From JAKFWI01 sp031398975 (GTDB taxonomy: Bacteria > Pseudomonadota > Alphaproteobacteria > Caulobacterales > Aquidulcibacteraceae): 52,980 bases of DNA. The translations under genes and the position numbers were made by a program. The stretch spans positions 1 to 52,980 of the forward strand of contig JANNOI010000052.1 of the NCBI GenBank assembly GCA_031398975.1. Reading direction: 5' to 3'. Shown here piece after piece: positions 24,926-32,266 of this stretch; within the stretch, counting starts at the first letter, position 1, and each line of letters starts with the position of its first letter. The notes beneath the pieces were generated by a model. It saw only the letters and a list, made by a program, of their open reading frames with translations. It was not told where the DNA came from and did no database searches.

Positions 24926-27273
24926 CCGGCGGCGGAGGAGCCGGCCGGCAGAGCGGGGCGGTCCCCGGCCTGGACCGGGGGATTGGCGAGCCACGCGATC
25001 AGGGGATCGACCGCCATGGGCCGCGCGATGAGATAGCCCTGCGCCACGTCGCAGCCCATGGCGGCCAGCATCGTCAGGGCCGGGTCGTCCTCGACGCCTT
25101 CTGCGGTCACTTTGAGGCCAAGCCCGTGCGCCAGATCGATCGTGGACTTGACCAGCAGCGCCTCGCGCTGGCCTTTGGCCAAAGTCTGGATGAAGGATTT
25201 GTCGATCTTCAGTTCGTGCGCGGGGATGCGCTTCAGGTAGCTGAGCGAGGAAAGCCCCGCGCCGTAATCGTCGATCGCGATCTCAACGCCCGCGGCCGCA
25301 TAGCGCGCAATGCTTTCGATCGCGGCGTCCGGATCAGCCATGGCGGCCGTCTCGGTGATCTCGAGGCAAAGGCGTGCGCCGGTGTCTTCGATCAAGTTGA
25401 TCGCCATGTCGGCGAAGGCGTGGTCATCGATCAACCGGCCCGACAGATTGACCGACATCAAGAGATCATGGCCGGCGCGGCGCAGGCGGCGCTGCTCGCC
25501 GATCGCCTGGATCAGCGTCCATTCCGTCAGCGCACGGATATGGCCGGTTTCCTCCGCCATGGTCACGAACAGGTCCGGCGCGATGCGCCCGCGGGTGGGG
25601 TGGGCCCAGCGCGTCAGCGCCTCCACGCCCGACACCGCGCCCCGGCGCAGATCGAACTTGGGCTGATGGTTGAGCACCAGATCGCCGCGGTGCAGGCCGT
25701 CGATCATCTCGCTCATCAGCGACAGATTGCGGGCGGGATCGCCATAGGCGCCGGCGTCGAAGGCCCCGTCGGACCGGCGCCCGGCGCGCGCCTGCTCCAC
25801 CGCGATCGCCGCGCGCTCCAGGGCCGCGCCATCCCCGGGCGCACGGACCGCAGCAATCCCCGCCGTCAGCCCCACATCGACCGTGGCGTCCTCCACCCGC
25901 AGGCGCCCCTCCAGACCGGCGCGGAGCGCCCCCGCAAAGCGCAGAGCCTCAAAGTCGCTGCGCGCCTCGAACAGCACCGCGATCATATCCGGCCCCACGC
26001 GGGCGAGCATCAGGCCGGGCTTCAAATCGATCGCCTTGGCGGCGAGTTCGCGCATCAATCCGGTGACCAGCCCATAGCCGATCGCGCCGCGGATCTGCAC
26101 GTAGCGGTCAACGGAAAGGACCGCGACATGGGTGGCGCGCGCGCCCTGATCGGTCCCGGCGATCGCATCCTCGAAGGCGCGGCGGTTGGGCAGGCCGGTT
26201 TCGGGATCGTGCAGGGCCATGTGGGTGATGCGGCGCTCGCGCTCGGCGATGGTCCCCGACATGACGTTGAAGGAGTGCGCGAGGCGGCCGATCTCGTCGC
26301 CCGTCTGCACCGCCACCTCGGTGCGCCGCCCGCTTTGCAGGGCGCGCACCGCCTCGTCCAGCGCGGCGATCGGACGGGTGAGGCTGCGCGCCAGTATCCA
26401 GGTCGCGAACGCGAGCACCCCCACGCTCAACAGCCCCAGCGCCGCGATCGAGGCCAGCAACGGCGCGTACGGGCGCAGCGCCAAAGTCAGGGAATAGCGC
26501 AACAGCAAGAGCGCCTCGTCCCCGCCCTGCATCGAGCGTAGCGGTTTGACCAGGGCGATGGCGTCCCCGTCCGGGGTCCGCATGCGGCGGGGCGTGTTGT
26601 CGGCCTGTCCGTTCCAGCCGTCGAGGAAGGAGGCGACCGCGCGCGCGTCCGGCTCGCCCGCGCCTGGGTTGGTCGATCTCCAGCCCCCGCTGCGGGTGCG
26701 GACCAGCACGTCCGCGTCCAGCGGGATCGCGGCGAGCGCGGCGAAGGAGCGCATGTGCGCATGGTCAAGTTCGGTGGCGAACACCACCCACCCGATCAGG
26801 TCCGGTGCAAGGATCGGGGCGGAGACGCCCTGATGGGGCTTGCCCGCGATGCTAAGCACGCCGGACGGACGCCCGCCCGCATCAAGCGCCCCCCAGAGCG
26901 CCGCCATCGCCCCCTCCGGCACGCCGCCGAGCCCAATGACCTCCCCGTCCAGCCCGATCAGGAAGGCGCGGCTGATCTGCAGGCGGCTGCGCAGATTATC
27001 GAGCGCGGACTGGATCGTGGTTTCGTCGCCGCTGGCGGCCGCGTCGCGGAAGCCGAAATCGCGGGCGAGCAGGTCTGCGCTATCCTGGAGCTGGCTTTCG
27101 CGCAGCGCCCAGACGCGGTCGAACACCGCCCCATTGGCCTGCAGCTCGCTGCGCACGACGCGGGCCGCGTTCTCCGAAATGGCGCTATAGACGATCGCCG
27201 ACAGCGCCAGCAGCGCCCCGCCGAACAGGCCCGCATAGAGCACGGTGAGCTTGGTGCGCAGGCGGGTGAACAT
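24922..27273 (-). CDS. Membrane c-di-GMP phosphodiesterase with degenerate GGDEF and intact EAL domain
   Basis: A 783-residue inner-membrane signalling protein. Two membrane helices (about 10-30 and 270-295) bracket a periplasmic sensor of roughly 240 residues, followed by HAMP (295-345), GGDEF (350-505) and EAL (520-765). The GGDEF active motif is replaced by VGPDM near 426-430, so cyclase activity is unlikely. The EAL domain keeps E551 in VEAL, N609, E638, D668-D669, K689 and E725, as active phosphodiesterases do. It is 9 bp downstream of a periplasmic cupredoxin gene on the same strand, which suggests that the periplasmic sensor and cupredoxin work together. Confidence 0.93.
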   Translation of the reverse strand: MFTRLRTKLTVLYAGLFGGALLALSAIVYSAISENAARVVRSELQANGAVFDRVWALRESQLQDSADLLARDFGFRDAAASGDETTIQSALDNLRSRLQISRAFLIGLDGEVIGLGGVPEGAMAALWGALDAGGRPSGVLSIAGKPHQGVSAPILAPDLIGWVVFATELDHAHMRSFAALAAIPLDADVLVRTRSGGWRSTNPGAGEPDARAVASFLDGWNGQADNTPRRMRTPDGDAIALVKPLRSMQGGDEALLLLRYSLTLALRPYAPLLASIAALGLLSVGVLAFATWILARSLTRPIAALDEAVRALQSGRRTEVAVQTGDEIGRLAHSFNVMSGTIAERERRITHMALHDPETGLPNRRAFEDAIAGTDQGARATHVAVLSVDRYVQIRGAIGYGLVTGLMRELAAKAIDLKPGLMLARVGPDMIAVLFEARSDFEALRFAGALRAGLEGRLRVEDATVDVGLTAGIAAVRAPGDGAALERAAIAVEQARAGRRSDGAFDAGAYGDPARNLSLMSEMIDGLHRGDLVLNHQPKFDLRRGAVSGVEALTRWAHPTRGRIAPDLFVTMAEETGHIRALTEWTLIQAIGEQRRLRRAGHDLLMSVNLSGRLIDDHAFADMAINLIEDTGARLCLEITETAAMADPDAAIESIARYAAAGVEIAIDDYGAGLSSLSYLKRIPAHELKIDKSFIQTLAKGQREALLVKSTIDLAHGLGLKVTAEGVEDDPALTMLAAMGCDVAQGYLIARPMAVDPLIAWLANPPVQAGDRPALPAGSSAAG

Positions 27274-27282
27274 CGCCGACCC

Positions 27283-27897
27283 TCAGTGGGCGGATGAGCT
27301 GGCGCGCAGCTCCACCGCCATCACCTCCCGCTGGGCCCCGGCGCGCGAAAGCGTCAGCGGCCGCGTGACGGCCGATCCCCGCGCGCGGATCGCGGGGTGC
27401 CAGACTTTCAGCACGCCCGCCCCTGCGGCCTCGGGCAGCGTCACCTCCCCGTTCGCGCCGGTCTTGGCGGCGAAGGGGGTGTCCACGATCACGATATAGG
27501 CCTGCATGCGGTCATGGATGTTGCAGCCCACCGCCGCGACGCCCGCGGCCTCAAACCGGCGCGAGCGCGTCTCGTCGCGCCCATAAAGTTCAAGCTCGAA
27601 CCGCTGGCCGGGGGAGAAGGAATAGACGTGGTGGCGCACCCGGTCGAAATTCGGAAAGCGCACCTCCGCCCCGACCGGGGCGATCAGCACATAGGGCTCG
27701 AAGCGGACGTCGCGCTGCGCAACCTGGTAGGGCCAATCGAACGTGATCGGCCCCTTGACGCCCCCCGCAGGGTGGAAGGTGACCACAGCGTCGCGCACCG
27801 GGGCCCCGGCCGGGTCGGTGACGCGCACGCTGAGCGTGGCGGCCTCAGCGTGCGCGCTCAAAGCCAGGGATGCGAGCAGGAGAAGAAGAAGGCGCAT
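27283..27897 (-). CDS. Periplasmic cupredoxin-domain protein ('methylamine utilization'-like)
   Basis: About 204 residues from the ATG at 27897 (MRLLLLLLASLALSAHAEA), a clear signal peptide cleaved near residue 18-20. The N-terminal part is a small beta domain (TLSVRVTDPAGAPVRDAVVTF). The cupredoxin part has type I copper ligand candidates His90 (RVRHHVYSFS) and Cys125, His128 and Met131 (VGCNIHDRMQAYI). Proteins of this type are often labelled methylamine utilization protein without evidence. It is upstream of the EAL gene and divergent from the DUF3034 and hemoglobin genes. Confidence 0.82.
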   Translation of the reverse strand: MRLLLLLLASLALSAHAEAATLSVRVTDPAGAPVRDAVVTFHPAGGVKGPITFDWPYQVAQRDVRFEPYVLIAPVGAEVRFPNFDRVRHHVYSFSPGQRFELELYGRDETRSRRFEAAGVAAVGCNIHDRMQAYIVIVDTPFAAKTGANGEVTLPEAAGAGVLKVWHPAIRARGSAVTRPLTLSRAGAQREVMAVELRASSSAH

Positions 27898-27998
27898 GCG
27901 GGCAGGCCTACCCTTGCGCGGATGAAGGTCGCGTAAACCCAACACGCGGTTCAAGTTGGACACTGTTGGTTAACGGTGGCGCGCTCACGATCGCTCGC
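27898..27998. promoter_or_regulatory. Divergent intergenic region with candidate operator
   Basis: This 101-bp gap separates the cupredoxin and DUF3034 starts and must hold promoters for both arms of the cluster. It contains an inverted repeat CCAAC-N11-GTTGG (27939-27959) and a nearby second GTTGG. A shared regulator could bind here. No consensus for a known regulator is recognised, and no regulator gene lies next to the cluster. Confidence 0.35.
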
Positions 27999-28886
27999 AT
28001 GAGCGTTTCGCACTGGCCCGTTTTCGCCGCGCTGCTCACGCTCTGTGTGGGCGGGGCGGGCCACGCGCATGCGGGCCGCCCGCTGGTGCTCGGGGGCAAG
28101 CTGCCGCTGACGCGCGGGGCCACGGGCATCGAGGGCGCGGCCGGGGCCGGCTTGGCCACCTGGGCGATCGTGGCGGGAAACGAGACCGAGGACGGGATCG
28201 GCGCCACCGCCTTCGCCACCCGCATTCCCCTGCCCGATTACGGCTTCACCGCCTATGGCGGCGCGGTGGGCCTGTTCGACCGGGTCGAGCTTTCCTACGC
28301 GCGCCAGGATTTCGACACCAGCGACACCGGCGCGCGGCTCGGGCTGGGCAGGGGTTTCACCTTCGGCCAGGACATCGTGGGCGCAAAGGTGCGGGTGGCC
28401 GGGGACGCGGTGTACGAGCAGGATCGCTGGCTGCCGCAGGTGGCGGTGGGGGTGCAGTACAAATCCGCCGATCACGCGGACTTGATAACGGCGCTGGGCG
28501 GGGACCACGCCACGGGCGTAGACTTTTACGTCGCCGCCACGAAAATCTGGCTGGCGCAATCCCTGATTGTAAACGCAACGCTCCGCTATACCGAAGCCAA
28601 CCAGTTCGGGCTTTTGGGCTTCGGCGGCGACAAGCAGGGCGGCCCCACCCCCCAGATCGAGACGTCGATGGCCTATATGGTGAGCGACCGGGTGCTGATC
28701 GGGGCCGAGCACCGCACGCGGCCGAACAATCTGCGCTTCGCCCGGGAGCGCGACGCCTATGACGCCTTCGCCGCCTACGCCGTCACCGACCACGTGACCC
28801 TGGTGGCGGGCTACGCTGACCTGGGCCCCGTCGCCACGTTCGAGAACCAGGGCGGGGCCTATCTTTCCGTACAGATCGGGTTTTGA
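27999..28886 (+). CDS. DUF3034 family exported beta-rich protein
   Basis: About 295 residues from the ATG at 27999, with a signal peptide ending in GHAHAG. The conserved DUF3034 pattern is present: GGKLPLTRGATGIEGAAGAGLATWAIV, GIGATAFATRIPLPDYGFTAYG and DRVELSYARQDFDT. The alternating hydrophobic pattern and terminal Phe (YLSVQIGF) fit an outer-membrane beta-barrel. The function is unknown. It is followed after one base by the hemoglobin gene and is divergent from the cupredoxin/EAL pair. Confidence 0.88.
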   Translation: MSVSHWPVFAALLTLCVGGAGHAHAGRPLVLGGKLPLTRGATGIEGAAGAGLATWAIVAGNETEDGIGATAFATRIPLPDYGFTAYGGAVGLFDRVELSYARQDFDTSDTGARLGLGRGFTFGQDIVGAKVRVAGDAVYEQDRWLPQVAVGVQYKSADHADLITALGGDHATGVDFYVAATKIWLAQSLIVNATLRYTEANQFGLLGFGGDKQGGPTPQIETSMAYMVSDRVLIGAEHRTRPNNLRFARERDAYDAFAAYAVTDHVTLVAGYADLGPVATFENQGGAYLSVQIGF

Positions 28887-28887
28887 G

Positions 28888-29391
28888 ATGGGGCTGAGGA
28901 ATATCCTGGCGCTGGCGGTGTGGCTCGCGGCCGCGTCGGCTTCGGCCCAGGAGACGAAGGCTTCGGCGCTGCAAGAAGAGCCCATCGCGCCCTACGAACA
29001 GGCCGACGCGAATGCCGGCGCGCCGCCGCTGACCGACCCGGAAGTCCTCAAGGCGTTCAACGGGCGCGAGGGCGTGGACCGCATCGTCGATTCCATGCTC
29101 GACCTCTCGCTCGCCGATCCCCAGATCGGGCCGATTTTCGAGCCCTTCGATCAGGTCCGGCTACGGCGGACCCTGAAGGAGCAATTCTGCTACCTGCTGG
29201 GCGGGGGCTGCGCCTACACCGGGCGCACCATGCAGGCCGCCCACGCCGATATGGGGCTGCAGACCCGCGATCTCGCGATCCTGATCACGCATCTCCGCAC
29301 CGCGATGGAGCGGGAGGGCGTGCCGTTCCGCATGCAGAACCGCCTCCTGGCCGTGCTGGCGCCCATGCGCCGGGACATCGTGCAGCGCTGA
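28888..29391 (+). CDS. Exported group I truncated hemoglobin
   Basis: A 167-residue protein. Residues 1-20 form a signal peptide ending ASASA-Q. Residues 50-165 fit a group I (TrHbN) fold: LKAFNGREGVDRIVDSML, QFCYLLGGGCAYTGRTMQAAHADMGL with His119 as the likely proximal heme ligand, and a C-terminal MQNRLLAVLAPMRRDIV. Truncated hemoglobins bind oxygen or NO; export to the periplasm is unusual. C101 and C108 flank the E/F region. The start is one base after the DUF3034 stop, so the two are co-expressed. Confidence 0.85.
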   Translation: MGLRNILALAVWLAAASASAQETKASALQEEPIAPYEQADANAGAPPLTDPEVLKAFNGREGVDRIVDSMLDLSLADPQIGPIFEPFDQVRLRRTLKEQFCYLLGGGCAYTGRTMQAAHADMGLQTRDLAILITHLRTAMEREGVPFRMQNRLLAVLAPMRRDIVQR

Positions 29392-29499
29392 AGCCGGCAG
29401 AACGCGCGCGCTGCACAGCCGCGGCGGCGCGACGCCTTGCGCGCGGCTCGGCGCGGAGGCACGAAGGATTTCCCGATCGTTTAAGAGAGGCTTTCCCCC

Positions 29500-29634
29500 A
29501 TGGCGCTGATCAATACCGATTTCCTCACGCTGGCGACGCTGATGCTGGCGGGCGGCTTCGGGGGTTACACGTATTGGGTCGTCGCGCGCACGATGCGCCA
29601 GGCGCGCGCCAAGGCCAAGGCGCCGCGCCGCTAG
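29500..29634 (+). CDS. 44-residue single-pass membrane protein
   Basis: This small gene starts at an ATG preceded by AAGAGAGG and encodes MALINTDFLTLATLMLAGGF, then one hydrophobic helix (about residues 8-29) and a basic tail (RQARAKAKAPRR). The positive-inside rule puts the tail in the cytoplasm. It ends 15 bases before argG and could be co-transcribed with it. No family is recognised. Confidence 0.55.
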   Translation: MALINTDFLTLATLMLAGGFGGYTYWVVARTMRQARAKAKAPRR

Positions 29635-29649
29635 GCCGCGCCGCTTCCG

Positions 29650-30894
29650 ATGGGCAGATCCGTGAAGAAGGTCGTGCTCGCTTATTCTGGCGGGCTCGAC
29701 ACCTCGATCATCCTGCGCTGGCTGCAGGAAACCTATGGCTGCGAGGTGGTGACCTTCACGGCCGACCTTGGGCAGGGCGAGGAGCTCGCGCCGGCGCGCG
29801 AGAAGGCGCTGAAGGCGGGCGTCAAGCCGGAGAACATCTTCATCGAGGATCTGCGCGAGGAATTCACCCGCGAGTACGTGTTCCCCATGTTCCGGGCCAA
29901 CACGCTCTATGAGGGCCAATACCTGCTGGGCACCTCGATCGCACGCCCGCTGATCGCCAAGCGCCAGATCGAGATCGCCGCCCTGGTGGGCGCGGACGCA
30001 GTGGCCCACGGCGCGACCGGCAAGGGCAACGACCAGGTTCGGTTCGAACTCTCCTATTACGCGCTGAAGCCCGACGTGACCGTAATCGCGCCCTGGCGGG
30101 AATGGGAGTTCCGCGGCCGGCCGGACCTTCTCGATTATGCGCGCACGCACGGGATCGAGATCGCCAAGGGCAAGGAGCAGGCGGCCCCCTTCTCGATCGA
30201 CGCCAACCTGCTGCACACCTCCTCGGAAGGGCTGGCGCTCGAAGACCCCGGCGAGCCCGCCCCCGAGATCGTAACCAAGCGGCCCGACCGGCGCACCATC
30301 ACGCCCGAAGAAGCGCCCGACACGGCGACCTTCGTCGAGATCGGCTTCGAGCGCGGCGACGCCACCCACCTCGACGGCCAGCCCCTTTCTCCCGCGGCGC
30401 TGCTGACGGCGCTGAACCGCATCGGCGGGCTGAACGGGGTGGGCGGGCTCGATCTCGTGGAGAACCGCTATGTGGGCATGAAATCGCGCGGCTATTACGA
30501 GACGCCCGGCGGCACGATCCTCTGGCACGCCCACCGCGCCATCGAAAGCATCACGCTGGACCGCGCCGCCATGCACCTGAAGGACGAGCTGATGCCGCGC
30601 TATGCAAGCGTCATCTATAACGGCTTCTGGTTCTCCCCCGAACGCCGCATGCTGCAGGCCGCCATCGATGTGAGCCAGGAAAGCGTGACCGGCTCGGTGC
30701 GGCTCAAAGTGTACAAGGGCGGCGTCTGGACCGTGTCGCGCGCCTCGCCCTATTCGCTCTACGACAAGGACCTCGTCGGCTTCGACGCCGCCGGCGGCTA
30801 CAACCAGGCCGACGCCGAAGGCTTCATCAAGCTCAACGCCTTGCGCCTGCGCATCGGCGCCGAACGCGACAAACGCGCCGGCAAGAATGAATAA
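29650..30894 (+). CDS. argG: Argininosuccinate synthase
   Basis: A 414-residue enzyme joining citrulline and aspartate with ATP in arginine synthesis. The ATP pyrophosphatase P-loop is VVLAYSGGLDTSI near the N-terminus. TGKGNDQVRFEL and the citrulline/aspartate-binding segment VGMKSRGYYETPGGTIL are conserved. The length is typical. The 5' neighbour is a 44-residue membrane protein on the same strand; no other arginine gene is in the window. Confidence 0.97.
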   Translation: MGRSVKKVVLAYSGGLDTSIILRWLQETYGCEVVTFTADLGQGEELAPAREKALKAGVKPENIFIEDLREEFTREYVFPMFRANTLYEGQYLLGTSIARPLIAKRQIEIAALVGADAVAHGATGKGNDQVRFELSYYALKPDVTVIAPWREWEFRGRPDLLDYARTHGIEIAKGKEQAAPFSIDANLLHTSSEGLALEDPGEPAPEIVTKRPDRRTITPEEAPDTATFVEIGFERGDATHLDGQPLSPAALLTALNRIGGLNGVGGLDLVENRYVGMKSRGYYETPGGTILWHAHRAIESITLDRAAMHLKDELMPRYASVIYNGFWFSPERRMLQAAIDVSQESVTGSVRLKVYKGGVWTVSRASPYSLYDKDLVGFDAAGGYNQADAEGFIKLNALRLRIGAERDKRAGKNE

Positions 30895-31196
30895 GCGCGC
30901 TCGCGCGGGTTTGATTGGGGCGTGCTGATCTGGCGGGATAGGTATGCGCGCGCCGAGGCTTCCGAAGACCACTCGGCCCGCGTCGCGGCGCACGCGCGAA
31001 TATCGCAGCTGCGCTTTCGGACTCGCGGCCAACCATCTCGATCACCCATGTTTTTGCGCGCCTTGATCGCCTGTTGGACGCCGTAGATCGCCGATGAGCA
31101 TGCGCTTCCACGCTCGGTCGTGGTACCGCGTAAGGGCGCGTCGGACCCGCCGGCCCCGCGCCACGCCACGCCAATGCAAGCGTCCGGAGGCCGCCG
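30895..31196. other. Intergenic stretch, nothing recognised
   Basis: These 302 bases lie between argG and the CoA ester lyase gene on the same strand. Short open frames exist on both strands but none has a ribosome site or a recognisable product. I see no tRNA, repeat copy or IS tip. The last few bases (AGGCCGCCG) may serve as ribosome site for the next gene. Confidence 0.5.
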
Positions 31197-32246
31197 ATGA
31201 AAACCCCGCGATCTTTCTTCAAGCCCCTGGCCGCGGGCGCGCCGGCGCCGCTGCGGGAGCTGCCGGTGCGGTTGGAGCGGGTGATCCATTTCGTGCCGCC
31301 GCATCTGGAGAAGGTGCGCGCCCGGGTTCCGGAGGTGGCGGCGCTGGCGGACGTGATCTGCGGCAATCTCGAGGACGCGATCCCGGCCGACGCCAAGGAG
31401 GCCGCCCGCGCCGGCTTCATCGAGATGGGCCGCGCGACCGATTTCGCCGCTTTGGGCGCGGGCCTCTGGGTTCGGGTGAACGCGCTGAATTCGCCCTGGC
31501 ACCTGGATGATCTGACGGAGATCGTCGCCGGCCTCGGGGACCGGCTGGACGTGATCATGCTGCCGAAGGTCGAAGGCCCGTGGGACCTCCATTACCTCGA
31601 CCAGATCCTCGCCCTGCTGGAAGCCAAGCACGGGCTTACCAAACCCATCCTGATCCACGCCCTTCTGGAGACCGCCGAGGGCGTGATGAATGTGGAGGCG
31701 ATCGCTGCGGCCTCCCCGCGCCTGCAGGGCGTGAGCCTGGGCCCTGCGGACCTGGCGGCTTCGCGCGGAATGAAAACCACCCGCGTCGGCGGGGGCCATC
31801 CCGGCTACCGCGTGATCGACGATCCCACCCCCGACGGGGCCCCCCGCGGCGGCGCGCAGCAGGATTTGTGGCACTACACCCTGGCCAAGATCATCGATGC
31901 GTGCGCGGCGCACGGCGTCAAAGCCTTCTACGGCCCGTTCGGCGCGATCGACGATCCCGAGGCGTGCGCGCAGCAATTCCGCAACGCCTTCCTGATGGGC
32001 TGCGCCGGCGCGTGGAGCCTGCACCCGAGCCAGATCGCCATCGCCAAGGCGGTGTTCAACCCCGATCCCGAGGAGGTGCGCTTCGCGCAGCGCATCCTTG
32101 AGGCCCTGCCGGGCGGCGCCGGCGTGGCGATGCTCGACGGCAAGATGCAAGACGACGCCACCTGGAAGCAGGCCAAGGTGATCGTCGATCTGGCGCAGCG
32201 CGTGGCCGCGAAAGACCCCGCGATGAAAGCCGCCTACGGGCTTTAA
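31197..32246 (+). CDS. HpcH/HpaI-family CoA ester lyase (malyl-CoA lyase-like)
   Basis: A 349-residue TIM-barrel enzyme. Motifs are VICGNLEDAIPADAKEAAR, WVRVNAL, the catalytic Glu in IHALLETAEGVMNVEAIA, GVSLGPADLAASRGMK and WSLHPSQIAIAKAVFNPDPEE. The longer insert around GGGHPGYRVIDDPTPDG and the C-terminal helices are closer to malyl-CoA or methylmalyl-CoA lyases than to the shorter CitE-like protein at 6332-7219. The precise substrate cannot be given. No glyoxylate or ethylmalonyl-CoA pathway gene is adjacent. Confidence 0.87.
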   Translation: MKTPRSFFKPLAAGAPAPLRELPVRLERVIHFVPPHLEKVRARVPEVAALADVICGNLEDAIPADAKEAARAGFIEMGRATDFAALGAGLWVRVNALNSPWHLDDLTEIVAGLGDRLDVIMLPKVEGPWDLHYLDQILALLEAKHGLTKPILIHALLETAEGVMNVEAIAAASPRLQGVSLGPADLAASRGMKTTRVGGGHPGYRVIDDPTPDGAPRGGAQQDLWHYTLAKIIDACAAHGVKAFYGPFGAIDDPEACAQQFRNAFLMGCAGAWSLHPSQIAIAKAVFNPDPEEVRFAQRILEALPGGAGVAMLDGKMQDDATWKQAKVIVDLAQRVAAKDPAMKAAYGL

Positions 32247-32266
32247 CGCCGCGTTGACCCGACCGG

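Noticed and set aside
29161..31032. Long minus-strand open frame opposite argG and the hemoglobin gene
   Set aside because: Composition is typical of an antisense frame in GC-rich DNA, and argG is unambiguous.
30895..31196. Possible decayed gene between argG and the CoA ester lyase
   Set aside because: Neither strand gives a consistent coding pattern or recognisable product, so it is reported only as an empty stretch.
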